Shown: positions 16,622 through 25,815, counted from the stretch's first letter. The stretch: DNA of 33,205 nt from Chloroflexota bacterium (GCA_019873625.1 JAIOAW010000027.1:1-33205), one strand, 5' to 3'. Notes: generated by a model not told the origin, from the sequence alone. Made by a program: numbers and translations.

Positions 16622-17559
16622 AGAGCGGGAGCCGCTTGGAGCGCCTGCTGTGGGCCGGGCATTTCGTCGTAACGGCCGAGTTAGGCCCCCCCAAAGGGCC
16701 TGATGTTGCCGCCGTGGAACGAAAGATGTCCCTCCTCGCTGGTGCCTGCGACGCCGTGAATGTAACCGATAACCAGACGGCCATCGTGCGCCTTTCCAGC
16801 GCCGCCACGTGCGCCCTTCTCCATCAACACGGTATCGAGCCGGTGATGCAGATGACTTGCCGAGACCGCAACCGCCTGGCGATGCAATCCGACATCTTTG
16901 GCGCGGTGGCCTTGGGCGTGCGCAACCTGCTCTGCCTGAGCGGAGACCATCAAAAGTTCGGCAATCACCCCTCCGCCAAGAACGTGTACGACCTCGACTC
17001 CATCCAGATGATCCAGATGGTCAAACGCCTGCGCGATGAGGGCCTCACCGCTGGGGGCGACCCCGTCGAGGGCGCGGTGCCCCTTTTCATCGGGGGTGCC
17101 GCCAACCCCTTTGGCGACCCGTTTGAAATGCGCGTCATCCGCCTGGCGAAAAAGGTGGCCGCCGGCGCAGATTTCATCCAGACGCAGTGCGTCTTCGACC
17201 TTCCTCGCTTCAAAGAATGGATGCGCCGCGTGGTAGATCTCGGCCTGCACGAAAAGGTAGCCATCCTTGCCGGGGTGATGCCCCTCAAATCGGCTGGCGC
17301 TGGGCGGTATATCAACGCGAACGTGCCGGGCATCACCGTGCCCGAGGCGATCATCGAGCGCCTGTCGCGCGCCGGGCGGGGTGCCAAAGCGCGCGAGGAA
17401 GGGATGCGCCTCTGCGCCGAGACGATTCAAGAACTGCGCACCATCGCAGGGGTGCGCGGTGTGCACATTATGGCTGTCGAGTGGGAGGAGGCCATCCGCC
17501 CCATCGCAGAGATGGCCGGCCTTTTGCCCCGGCCTGAACCGCCCGAGGTGGCCCCCTAA
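16618..17559 (+). CDS. metF: 5,10-Methylenetetrahydrofolate reductase (MetF)
   Basis: A 313-residue TIM-barrel flavoenzyme that interconverts 5,10-methylene-H4folate and 5-methyl-H4folate, the step feeding the methyl branch of the Wood-Ljungdahl pathway and methionine synthesis. Seen: TAELGPPKG (19-27) with the acidic residue E21 at the catalytic position, NVTDNQ, MQMTCRDRNR, LCLSGDH, GAANPFGDP, GADFIQTQCVFD (flavin/folate pocket) and AGVMPLKS. This is the acetogen-type short MetF that works with MetV rather than the stand-alone NADH-dependent form. It is coupled to metV by ATGA; a 31-bp gap with an AAAGGATG ribosome site leads to hdrC. Direction in vivo (methyl synthesis or oxidation) cannot be read from sequence. 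Confidence 0.92.
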   Translation: MKSGSRLERLLWAGHFVVTAELGPPKGPDVAAVERKMSLLAGACDAVNVTDNQTAIVRLSSAATCALLHQHGIEPVMQMTCRDRNRLAMQSDIFGAVALGVRNLLCLSGDHQKFGNHPSAKNVYDLDSIQMIQMVKRLRDEGLTAGGDPVEGAVPLFIGGAANPFGDPFEMRVIRLAKKVAAGADFIQTQCVFDLPRFKEWMRRVVDLGLHEKVAILAGVMPLKSAGAGRYINANVPGITVPEAIIERLSRAGRGAKAREEGMRLCAETIQELRTIAGVRGVHIMAVEWEEAIRPIAEMAGLLPRPEPPEVAP

Positions 17560-17590
17560 ATCCCTCGACACCCCCACAAAGGATGAGCCG

Positions 17591-18079
17591 ATGGACGACG
17601 CAACCTATGACCCGAACTTTAAATATGACGTAGCCTCTCAACCGGGCGCCGAGCAGGTCAAGGTCTGCTACGCGTGCGGCACCTGCACGGCGGGCTGCCC
17701 CGTGGCCGAGGTGGAGGCGCGCTTCAGCCCACGGCGGATCATCCGCCAAATCCTGCTGGGCCAGAGAAGGGCCGTCCTCTCGAGCGAACTCCTCTGGTAT
17801 TGCGAGACGTGCTACACCTGCTCGGCCTACTGCCCGCAGAACGTCCAATTCGGCGACGTGATGCGCGCCCTGCGCGAGATGGCCATCGCCGAGGGGTATT
17901 TTAGCCGCGAGGTGGCCGAGCGCCTCCGCCGGGTAGACCGCCTGGCGCACGCGATGCGCTTGGAACTCGTCCGCGCCGCCCTCGACGCGCCTGAGGCACC
18001 CCTCCCCAATGCGTTAGAGAAGGCCCTTGAGGCCATCGCGGCGCGCATCAAGGCCCTGGAGGGAGCGCCCGATGCCTGA
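17591..18079 (+). CDS. hdrC: HdrC-like two-cluster [4Fe-4S] electron-transfer subunit
   Basis: A 162-residue soluble protein with two full [4Fe-4S] motifs, C26xxC29xxC32xxxC36 (CYACGTCTAGCP) and C71xxC74xxC77xxxC81 (CETCYTCSAYCP). Between and after them lie the helical spacer and the NVQFGDVMRALREMA segment typical of heterodisulfide reductase subunit C. The last 60 residues are a charged helical tail. In Hdr complexes HdrC wires HdrA clusters to the catalytic HdrB; no HdrB gene follows here. It sits directly between metF and the giant hdrA, overlapping the latter by 8 bp, so it most likely bridges HdrA and MetVF. ATG 17591 was chosen for its ribosome site although the frame is open upstream. 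Confidence 0.9.
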   Translation: MDDATYDPNFKYDVASQPGAEQVKVCYACGTCTAGCPVAEVEARFSPRRIIRQILLGQRRAVLSSELLWYCETCYTCSAYCPQNVQFGDVMRALREMAIAEGYFSREVAERLRRVDRLAHAMRLELVRAALDAPEAPLPNALEKALEAIAARIKALEGAPDA

Positions 18080-21000
18080 GCGAGAGGCCCAAGGCCCCAT
18101 CGGTTCCGTGCTCGTGGTCGGCGGGGGCATCGCCGGCATTCAGGCCTCGCTCGACTTGGCCGAGGCCGGGTTCCAGGTGCATCTCCTCGAATCCTCGCCC
18201 GCCATCGGCGGCACGATGGCCCAACTCGACAAGACCTTCCCCACGAACGACTGCTCGATGTGCATCCTCTCGCCCAAGGTGGTGGAATGCGCCCGCCATC
18301 TGAATATCCACCTGATGACCTATAGCGAGTTGGATTCCGTCGAAGGCGAGGCCGGCCGTTTTCGCGTGCGCATCCGCCACAAGGCGCGCTATGTGGACCC
18401 CCTGCGCTGCACGGGCTGCACCGAATGCGCCTCCGTGTGCCCCGTCGAGGTGCCCAACCTGTTTGACGAGGGGCTAGGCCAGCGCAAGGCGATCTATCGC
18501 GCCTACCCGCAGGCCGTGCCGAACGTTTTCCTCATCGAAAAGCGCGGCGCCTCCCCTTGCCGGGCCGCTTGCCCCGCTGGGACGCACGCCCAAGGATATA
18601 TCGCCCTCATCGCCCAAGGGCGCTATGCCGAAGCGCTCGAACTTTCTCGCCAGGCCAACCCTTTCACCTCCGTCTGCGGGCGGGTGTGCTACCATCCCTG
18701 CGAAACGGCCTGCAGCCGCCAACTGGTGGGCGATGAACCCGTGGCCATCGCCGCCCTCAAGCGCTTTATGGCCGATTGGGCCGCCGAACACGGCGATAAG
18801 CCTGTGGAACGCGCCCCCATCACGCGCCGAGAGCGCATCGCCATCGTGGGCGCCGGGCCGTGCGGGCTGACCGCCGCGCGCGACCTCGCGCTCTTGGGCT
18901 ACGGTGTAACCGTGTTCGAGGCCGCGCCCAAGCCAGGGGGTATGCTACGTTACGGCATCCCCGATTACCGCCTGCCCCCGGAGGTGCTCGACCGGGATAT
19001 TCAGCGCATCCTGGACCTCGGCATCACCCTGCACTGCAACGCGCCCGTGCGCGATCTCGAGGCGCTGCGCGCCGAGTTCGACGCCATCCTACTGAGCATC
19101 GGCGCACACCGCTCGCTCCCCTTGCGCATCGAGGGCGAAGGGTTGGCGGGGGTCCTTTCGGCCGTGGACTTCTTGCGCGCCGTCAATAGCGGCGAGCGCC
19201 CTTCCCTGGGCCAGCGCGTCCTCGTCATCGGCGGGGGGAATACGGCAATGGACGCAGCCCGCTGTGCGCGGCGCTTGGGCGCTCAGGTAACCATCGCCTA
19301 CCGCCGTTCGCGCGAGGAGATGCCCGCTTACGCCTTCGAGGTGGCCGAGGCGGAGGCAGAAGGGGTTGAGATTCGCTTCCTGTGCAACCCTGTGCGCATC
19401 CTGGGCGAGGAGGGGCGCGTTACGGGCCTCGAGATGATCCAGATGGCCCTGGGCGAGCCGGATGAGAGCGGCCGTCGGCGCCCCTTGCCTATCGCCGGCT
19501 CGGAATTCATCCTCCCGGCGGATGCCATCATCCTGGCTGTGGGGCAGGCGCCCGATACGCGCTTCTTGCCGGAGGGGTTGCGGCTCACCCGATCTGGCAC
19601 GCTTGCCTATGACGAAGCAACCCTGGCCACTTCGCTCGAGGGCGTGTTCGCCGCCGGAGACGCCGCCACCGGCCCCCGCACGGCCATCGAGGCCGTGGGC
19701 ATGGGGCACCGCGCAGCAGAGGCCATCCATCGCTACCTATCGGGGGAGGGCGTTACCTTCCTGGAGCGCGTGGACCCCGCGCAAATTGCCCTCCTTGACC
19801 GCACCGAAGCGGTTCGGCAGGTGGCCCAAGGGGCAGCCAGCCGCGCAAGAAGGGCCATCCCCGCCGAAGTGGCGCCCGAAGAGCGGATCAGGGGGTTCGG
19901 CGAGGTTTCGCTTGGCCTGACGGAAGAGCAGGCCCACGCCGAAGCCCAACGGTGTTTGCAGTGCGGCATCTGTTCAGAATGCCAGCGTTGCGTGAGCACC
20001 TGCAAGCCCCAGGCCATCCACCATACCTTGGGCGAGACCTATTCGGAAATCGAGGTCGGGGCCATCCTCCTCGCCACGGGGTTTGACGAGTTCGATGCAC
20101 ACCGCAAGCACGAACTGGGCTATGGCCGCCTGGCCGACGTCCTCACCCATATCGAGTTCGAACGCCTCCTCTCCGCCTCCGGCCCCTATGGGGGGCATGC
20201 CGTGCGCCCCTCCGATGGCAAACCGTTCCGGCGCATCGCCTTTGTGCAGTGTGTCGGCTCGCGCGATGTGGCCTGCGGCAATGGCTATTGCTCCTCCATC
20301 TGCTGTATGGCGGCCATCAAAGAGGCCATCATCGCCAAAGAGCACGACCCGGACGTCGAGGCGACGATCTTTTTCATGGATTTGCGCGCCTTTGGCAAGG
20401 ATTTCGACCGCTATTATGAGCGTGCCCGCGCGGAATACGGCGTGCGCTTTGTGCGGTCGCGCGTGGCCAAGGTCGAGCGCCTGCCCGACGGCCGGCTAGA
20501 TGTTACCTACACCGACGAAGAGGATCGCCCCCAGCACGAGGCGTTTGACCTCGTGATCCTCTCGGTGGGGCTGGAGCCTTCCAAGGGGACCTACGCGTTG
20601 ACCGAAAAACTCGGCCTGCGGCGCACGCCGGAGGGGTTCATCGTCACCGAAGAACTTGCCCCGCTCTCTACCTCGCGCCGAGGCATCTTTGCCTGCGGCG
20701 TGGCCACCGGCCCGAAAGATATCCCCGAGACGGTAACCCAGGCCAGCGCCGCCGCCGCGGAGGTCGGCCGGCTCCTCGCGCCCAGCCGCCATACGCTCAC
20801 GCGCCAAAAGGTCTATCCGCCGGAGCGCGATGTGGCCGGCGAGGCGCCTCGCGTGGGGGTGTTCATCTGCCATTGCGGCATCAACATCGCCGGCACGGTG
20901 GATGTCGAGGCCGTTTGCCGTTATGCCGAGGGGCTGCCTTACGTCGTCTACGCGGGGCGGAACCTCTTTACCTGCTCGCAAGATACGCAGGAGGCCATCA

Positions 21001-22565
21001 AACAGATCATCCAGGAGCGCGGCATCAACCGCGTGGTGGTGGCCTCCTGTTCGCCGCGCACGCACGAGGCGCTCTTTCAAGAGACGATCCGCCAGGTGGG
21101 CCTGAACCCGCACCTGTTCGAACTGGCGAATATCCGCGACCAGTGCGCCTGGGTGCACCAGCGGGAGCCGGCGGAGGCCACCGAAAAGGCCAAGGACCTG
21201 GTGCGTATGGCCGTGAGTCGCGTGGTGTATCACCGCGCCCTGCGCGGCCAAATGGTGCCCGTTACGCCCAGCGCCTTGGTGCTCGGCGGGGGCCTGGCGG
21301 GGATGACCGCCGCGCTCGACTTGGCCGACCAGGGCTACGGCGTGCACCTCGTGGAGCGGGAGGAGGCCCTCGGCGGGAATGCGCGACGCCTTTATAGGAC
21401 GCTGCGCCAGGGCGATTTTCAGCGCGCCTTGGGCGACCTCATCGCCCGCGTCGAGGGGCACCCGCGCATCACTGTGCATACGCGCACGGAACTCGCGCGT
21501 CTAGAGGGGTTCGTGGGGAACTTTCAGAGCACCCTCAGGCGCCTCGAACCGGACGATATGGGGGAAGAGACGGTCGAGCACGGCGTGCTCATCCTCGCCA
21601 CGGGCGCCCAAGAGCGCCGCACGGCGGAATATTCCTACGGCCAAGACCCGCGCGTCCTCACCCAACGCGAGTTGGAAGAACGCCTCGCCTCGGGCGATTT
21701 TGCCCTTCAGGGGCGAGAGACGATCGCGATGATCCAATGCGTCGGCTCGCGCACCGCAGAGCACCCCTACTGCAGCCGCGTGTGCTGTTCCCAGGCCCTG
21801 AAAAACGCCATCGCCCTGAAAGAGCGCTACCCAGAGTGCACCCTCATCATCTTTTATCGGGATATCCGCACCTACGGCCTGAGCGAGGCCTACTATCGCC
21901 AAGCGCGCGAGATGGGGGTGGTGTTCATCCCCTATGACCCGCAGGGCGCCGAACCCGGCGGCCCGCCGCGCGTCGAACCGCGCCCAGAGGCCCTCTACAT
22001 CGCGGCGTATGACCCGATCCTCCGCGAGACGATCCCCATCAAGGCGGATTGGCTCATCCTGAGCGTGGGCATTGCCCCGCGCGAGGATGCCGAGGAGTTG
22101 GCCAGGCTCCTGAAGGTGCCCCGCAATGCGGATGGCTTTTTCCTCGAGGCCCATATGAAACTGCGCCCCGTGGAATTCGCCACCGAAGGCATCTATCTGG
22201 CCGGCCTGGCGCACGGCCCCAAATCGGTGGAGGAGGCCATCGCCCAGGCCAAGGCCGCCGCCGGGCGAGCGGCAACCGTCTTGGCGCAGAAAAGCCTTAT
22301 GGCGCCCGGCACCGTGGCCTTTGTGGACGCCCTCTCTTGCGTAGCCTGCGGAGATTGCGTGGCCATCTGCCCCTATGGGGCCATCCAAATCGTGACCAAA
22401 GAGGTGGCGCGGCGCCAGTTCAAAGAGTGCGCCGAGGTGAACCCCACCCTCTGCAAGGCCTGCGGGGCCTGCGCGGCGGCCTGCCGCTCGGGGTGCATCA
22501 CGCTAGAAGGGTTCGATGACCGCCAGATTTTCGCCCAAATCTTTGCGCTAGCGATGGGGAAATGA
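18072..22565 (+). CDS. hdrA: Giant tandem HdrA with inserted GltD/NfnB-like NAD(P)H flavin module
   Basis: A 1497-residue protein, more than twice normal HdrA. Order: (1) HdrA-1 flavin start GGGIAG (17-22), cluster cysteines C61, C64, C73 and ferredoxin motif C113-C123. (2) Insert from about 158: helical cysteine domain (C163, C167, C202, C206, C210, C214), FAD loop GAGPCG (260-265), NAD(P)H loop GGGNTAMDAAR (387-397), FAAGDA (526-531), a cysteine set 628-644. (3) HdrA-1 resumes at about 660, with QCVGSRD...CC (726-745), to about 906. (4) HdrA-2: N-terminal domain ICHCG (932-936), CSPRTHE, flavin loop GGGLAG (1072-1077), QCVGSR...CC, and ferredoxin motifs at 1423-1433 and 1461-1475. HdrA-2 lacks the CxxC seen at 61-64. 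Three flavins and many clusters are predicted. A flavin-based bifurcating hub is inferred. Confidence 0.9.
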   Translation: MPEREAQGPIGSVLVVGGGIAGIQASLDLAEAGFQVHLLESSPAIGGTMAQLDKTFPTNDCSMCILSPKVVECARHLNIHLMTYSELDSVEGEAGRFRVRIRHKARYVDPLRCTGCTECASVCPVEVPNLFDEGLGQRKAIYRAYPQAVPNVFLIEKRGASPCRAACPAGTHAQGYIALIAQGRYAEALELSRQANPFTSVCGRVCYHPCETACSRQLVGDEPVAIAALKRFMADWAAEHGDKPVERAPITRRERIAIVGAGPCGLTAARDLALLGYGVTVFEAAPKPGGMLRYGIPDYRLPPEVLDRDIQRILDLGITLHCNAPVRDLEALRAEFDAILLSIGAHRSLPLRIEGEGLAGVLSAVDFLRAVNSGERPSLGQRVLVIGGGNTAMDAARCARRLGAQVTIAYRRSREEMPAYAFEVAEAEAEGVEIRFLCNPVRILGEEGRVTGLEMIQMALGEPDESGRRRPLPIAGSEFILPADAIILAVGQAPDTRFLPEGLRLTRSGTLAYDEATLATSLEGVFAAGDAATGPRTAIEAVGMGHRAAEAIHRYLSGEGVTFLERVDPAQIALLDRTEAVRQVAQGAASRARRAIPAEVAPEERIRGFGEVSLGLTEEQAHAEAQRCLQCGICSECQRCVSTCKPQAIHHTLGETYSEIEVGAILLATGFDEFDAHRKHELGYGRLADVLTHIEFERLLSASGPYGGHAVRPSDGKPFRRIAFVQCVGSRDVACGNGYCSSICCMAAIKEAIIAKEHDPDVEATIFFMDLRAFGKDFDRYYERARAEYGVRFVRSRVAKVERLPDGRLDVTYTDEEDRPQHEAFDLVILSVGLEPSKGTYALTEKLGLRRTPEGFIVTEELAPLSTSRRGIFACGVATGPKDIPETVTQASAAAAEVGRLLAPSRHTLTRQKVYPPERDVAGEAPRVGVFICHCGINIAGTVDVEAVCRYAEGLPYVVYAGRNLFTCSQDTQEAIKQIIQERGINRVVVASCSPRTHEALFQETIRQVGLNPHLFELANIRDQCAWVHQREPAEATEKAKDLVRMAVSRVVYHRALRGQMVPVTPSALVLGGGLAGMTAALDLADQGYGVHLVEREEALGGNARRLYRTLRQGDFQRALGDLIARVEGHPRITVHTRTELARLEGFVGNFQSTLRRLEPDDMGEETVEHGVLILATGAQERRTAEYSYGQDPRVLTQRELEERLASGDFALQGRETIAMIQCVGSRTAEHPYCSRVCCSQALKNAIALKERYPECTLIIFYRDIRTYGLSEAYYRQAREMGVVFIPYDPQGAEPGGPPRVEPRPEALYIAAYDPILRETIPIKADWLILSVGIAPREDAEELARLLKVPRNADGFFLEAHMKLRPVEFATEGIYLAGLAHGPKSVEEAIAQAKAAAGRAATVLAQKSLMAPGTVAFVDALSCVACGDCVAICPYGAIQIVTKEVARRQFKECAEVNPTLCKACGACAAACRSGCITLEGFDDRQIFAQIFALAMGK

Positions 22566-23080
22566 GCCAAGAAACGCCCGCCAATGACGTCATACCCGAT
22601 TCCTGGCAGCCGAAAATCCTCGCCTTCCTGTGCAATTGGTGTTCCTACGCAGGCGCGGATCTCGCCGGGAGCGCGCGCATTCAATATCCGCCGAATATCC
22701 GCGTCATCCGTGTACCCTGTTCCAGCCGCGTGAACCCCCTCTTTATCATCGAGGCCTTGCGCCTGGGGGTGGATGGTGTGCTCGTTTCCGGCTGCCACCC
22801 CGGAGATTGCCACTACCTGAGCGGCAACTATTATGCGCGGCGGCGGTTTGCACTCCTCCAGCGCTACCTGGAGTACCTGGGCATCGAAAAAGGGCGCGTG
22901 CAGTTCTCGTGGGTTTCGGCCTCGGAGGGCGGGCGCTTTGCCGAAGTGGTGAAAAAGGTCACGGAAGACGTGCGCCGCCTGGGGCCGGCCAAGCGGCTCG
23001 TCATCCGCCAGGCGCTCTGCCAAGAGTGCGCCCCAGAGGGCGACGCCCCGCCCCCCAGCCGGGAATCGCGGGGCAGATAG
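22562..23080 (+). CDS. mvhD: MvhD/FlpD hydrogenase-delta-type [2Fe-2S] subunit (canonical)
   Basis: A 172-residue protein carrying the complete family pattern: CNWCSYAGAD (C24, C27), RVPCSSRVNP (C53), and GCHPGDCHYLSGN (C78, C83). In methanogen and acetogen complexes MvhD receives electrons from a donor enzyme and passes them to HdrA, docking on its N-terminal domain. It overlaps hdrA by ATGA and is last in the operon, as in Moorella's MetVF-HdrCBA-MvhD cluster. The C-terminal 25 residues beyond CQEC are hydrophilic and probably disordered. No MvhAG hydrogenase or formate dehydrogenase subunit is in the window, so its electron donor is either encoded elsewhere or is the NAD(P)H module of HdrA. 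Confidence 0.93.
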   Translation: MSQETPANDVIPDSWQPKILAFLCNWCSYAGADLAGSARIQYPPNIRVIRVPCSSRVNPLFIIEALRLGVDGVLVSGCHPGDCHYLSGNYYARRRFALLQRYLEYLGIEKGRVQFSWVSASEGGRFAEVVKKVTEDVRRLGPAKRLVIRQALCQECAPEGDAPPPSRESRGR

Positions 23081-23212
23081 CAAGAGGTTCGCGTTACCTA
23101 TGCAACGCCGACTCTAGGGCCGCCTTGCGCCATACCCGGCCTATTCGAGGTGAGTCTTTTCATACCCCTTCGGTGTGGGGCAGCGAGGGGTATATCTACC
23201 CCCCAGGCCCTC

Positions 23213-23234
23213 CCCCAATCCGCTGGATTTGGGG
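23213..23234. terminator. Possible hairpin terminator between convergent operons
   Basis: CCCCAATCC (23213-23221) pairs with the arm at 23225-23234 with one bulged T and a 3-nt loop. A second inverted repeat, ATACCCCT/AGGGGTAT, lies at 23162-23193. Both fall in the 210-bp gap between mvhD and the beta-mannosidase stop, where terminators are expected, but neither has a T-tract. The rest of the gap shows no gene. Confidence 0.35.
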
Positions 23235-23290
23235 AAGGCGACCCGTAACGCTCCTCACCTCATCATCGCACGAACCCCGTGGCCTGCCCC

Positions 23291-25801
23291 CTATCTATAC
23301 GTATCCACCAAAGAGTAGGCCCGCAATTGCCGCTGGAACTCTTCGAGCGAGAGCGCCCTTTCGGGCGTCACGCGCACGACCTCCTCTCGCCCCGGCCGCA
23401 GGTGGAAGAAGCGATTCGAGTAGTGCGCCTCCGTTTCGGCCAGGTCCAGCCAGCACCAAAGCGCGGCCTTCTCGGCGCGAAGGCTTACGTCATAGGCGCC
23501 GCCCGGCGCCTCCCGCACCCGCAGGGCGATGGCCGGGTCCTCCAGTTCCAGGTGCTTGGGCCGTGCAAAAGAGACCCAGTTCGTCGAGACGCGCTCGGCA
23601 AGGATGTTCTCTCCAAAAGAGCGCCGCAGGGTGTACAATTCCAGCCATACCATCAGGTTGCGCGGCCCGTGGCTCTGGAGGTAGGGCGCGGCGTCTATCG
23701 TCAGAACCTGCGCATCCCGCTGCGGGGCGATGCGCACCATCTCCCGGCCGTGGGCCAGTTCCGCGCCCGCCGCATCGGTGATCCACCACTGCACCTCGCC
23801 CTCCTGCGGTTTGAGGAGGTCGCTCGTGATGTGCACCTCCACCGTACCCCGCGCCGCATCTTCTACCGCCGAGATAAGGAGCGGCGCGAAAAAGGCCCTG
23901 GCCATATAATGGAGCGCCTTCCAGCGACCGAAGGAATCCACCGAGGACCAACTCGCCACCGGCCAGCAATCATCCAACTGCCAGTAGAGGGTGCCCATCC
24001 CGCGCGGCATTCCCCGCCGCCAGTGCTCCACGGCATATTTGATGGCCATCCCCTGCAAAATCTGGCTCAACCAGAGGGTCATCTCGAACGAGGTGGGCAG
24101 TCGGAACCAATCGCATAGATAGGTCATTATCGTGCCGTTGCCGATGGCGCTGCGCTGGTGGTGCTCCATCACCCAGGAGGTTACATTGCGGTCGGCCGGC
24201 TCGGTGTAGGCATAGACCGTGCGCGGCTCGGGGAAGGATTGGAAGCCGAATTCGCTATTAAAGCGGTGCGTGCAGGTGCGGTACCACTCGAAAGGCCGTC
24301 GGCCGTGCCACACCTCCCAAAGGTGTGCATCGCCGCAGGTGGGGTTGTTGAAATCGCGGCGGTCTCCGCAGGACGAGTGTGGGCTAGAGGGCCAGTAATC
24401 CCGTTCGGGGTCCAGGCGGTGCACGATTGTGGGGAGCATCTCATCGAACAGTTTGCTGTAATCCTCCCAAGCCATCGTATGCTCCGTCCACGCGTCCCCT
24501 ACCAGGCCCTGCTCGAGTTCGTTATTCCCGCACCAAAGCGCGAGGCAGGCGTGATGGCGCAAGCGGCGCACGTTCTCCTCGGCCTCGGCGCGCACGTTGG
24601 CCATCCACGCCTCATCGAAGGTGGGGTAAGTGGCGCAGGCGAAGATGAAATCTTGCCAGACGCACAACCCCAGTTCATCGCACAGGTCATAAAACGCATC
24701 CTGCTCATACAACCCCCCGCCCCACACGCGGAGCATATTCATATTCGCCTCCGCCGCATCGTGCAGGGCGCGGCGGTAATCCTCCGGCGTGAGTCGTGTT
24801 ACAAACACGTCCCGAGGAATCCAATTCGCCCCCTTGGCAAAAAAGGGCACGCCGTTCACGGCGAAATAGAAAGATTCGCCCCACGCATCCGGCTCACGCA
24901 CCAGGCGGAGCGTGCGCAGGCCAATGCGCCGCGTCGCCTCGTCCAACGCACGGCCGGCGCCGCCATAGAGCGCCACGCGCACCTCATAGAGGGGATGCTC
25001 CCCCAAGCCGTTGGGCCACCACAGGCGGGGGTTTCGGATGGTCAACCGCGCCGCGCCTCGGCCTCCATCCAAGGGCACAGCGGCCTCGGCCACCCCTTCG
25101 CCCCCAAACCGCACCGCGATATGGGCTTGTAGGTCGGCCCCACGCACCGTTTCGGCCTCTAGGCGCACCTCCAAGGTTACTTGGCCGGGCTGGGAATGGT
25201 CTTGCAGGATGTGCACATCCGCCAGGCGGGCCGTGTCATATCCCACGAGGGCGATATCCCGCCAAATGCCGCAGGTGGCGAGCATCGGCCCCCAATCCCA
25301 CCCAAAGTTGCACGGCTCCTTGCGGATCCATCCGCCGCCATCCAATTTGTGTTGGCCCACGCCCCAGGCGGGGAGGAACCTCTGCCCCTTGGCCTTCTCG
25401 CGCACGTATTTTAGGGGCGATGTGAAGCGCACGGCGATGACGTTCTCGCCCGGGCGCAGGAAGGGCTTGGCATCGTACTCCCAAGTGCGGAACATATTCT
25501 CCGCGCGGCCCACCTCCTGGCCGTTCAGGAAGATCGTCGCGATGGTATCCAGCCCCTCACACCGCAACAGCACCCGCTCGTGCCGGAGGAACTCCTCCGG
25601 CACGGTGAACGTACGGCGATAGGTCCAATCCGTCTCCCCCACCCACAGGACGTTTCGTTCGTTATCGCGGTAAAAGGGATCCTCGATGAGGCCGGCGGCG
25701 AGGAGGTCCGTATGGACGCAGCCCGGCACGGTGGCGGGCACGGCCTCGCCTTCATCGGCCTTATAGAGGTACCAGGCGCCGTTGAGAGAGAGGGTTTCCA
25801 T
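23291..25801 (-). CDS. Beta-mannosidase, glycoside hydrolase family 2
   Basis: An 836-residue GH2 enzyme, the normal length for bacterial beta-mannosidases. Layout: N-terminal sugar-binding jelly roll (about 1-190, with GLDTIATIFLNGQEVG and WDWGP), immunoglobulin-like domain, TIM barrel from about 310, and C-terminal beta domains. The acid/base is E428 in WCGNNE and the nucleophile E517 in NSEFGFQ, both matching family 2 mannosidases; NMLRVWGGG is the classic barrel motif. There is no signal peptide, so it acts in the cytoplasm on imported beta-mannosides, for example from N-glycans or mannan. ATG 25801 is preceded by GGAAGGAG; the frame extends 22 residues upstream into the era end. It lies 14 bp after era, so it is probably cotranscribed. 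Confidence 0.92.
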   Translation of the reverse strand: METLSLNGAWYLYKADEGEAVPATVPGCVHTDLLAAGLIEDPFYRDNERNVLWVGETDWTYRRTFTVPEEFLRHERVLLRCEGLDTIATIFLNGQEVGRAENMFRTWEYDAKPFLRPGENVIAVRFTSPLKYVREKAKGQRFLPAWGVGQHKLDGGGWIRKEPCNFGWDWGPMLATCGIWRDIALVGYDTARLADVHILQDHSQPGQVTLEVRLEAETVRGADLQAHIAVRFGGEGVAEAAVPLDGGRGAARLTIRNPRLWWPNGLGEHPLYEVRVALYGGAGRALDEATRRIGLRTLRLVREPDAWGESFYFAVNGVPFFAKGANWIPRDVFVTRLTPEDYRRALHDAAEANMNMLRVWGGGLYEQDAFYDLCDELGLCVWQDFIFACATYPTFDEAWMANVRAEAEENVRRLRHHACLALWCGNNELEQGLVGDAWTEHTMAWEDYSKLFDEMLPTIVHRLDPERDYWPSSPHSSCGDRRDFNNPTCGDAHLWEVWHGRRPFEWYRTCTHRFNSEFGFQSFPEPRTVYAYTEPADRNVTSWVMEHHQRSAIGNGTIMTYLCDWFRLPTSFEMTLWLSQILQGMAIKYAVEHWRRGMPRGMGTLYWQLDDCWPVASWSSVDSFGRWKALHYMARAFFAPLLISAVEDAARGTVEVHITSDLLKPQEGEVQWWITDAAGAELAHGREMVRIAPQRDAQVLTIDAAPYLQSHGPRNLMVWLELYTLRRSFGENILAERVSTNWVSFARPKHLELEDPAIALRVREAPGGAYDVSLRAEKAALWCWLDLAETEAHYSNRFFHLRPGREEVVRVTPERALSLEEFQRQLRAYSLVDTYR

Positions 25802-25815
25802 CTGCGCACTCCTTC

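Noticed and set aside
20496-21479. 327-codon minus-strand open frame, and similar long ones at 24158-25132 (+) and 4504-5418 (+)
   Set aside because: All lie wholly opposite strongly conserved genes (hdrA, beta-mannosidase, helicase) and have shadow-type composition and no ribosome site.
13376-23080. Search for an HdrB (CCG-domain) or hydrogenase/formate dehydrogenase gene in the operon
   Set aside because: No frame with the paired CCG cysteine motifs or nickel-iron/molybdopterin motifs exists between these coordinates on either strand.
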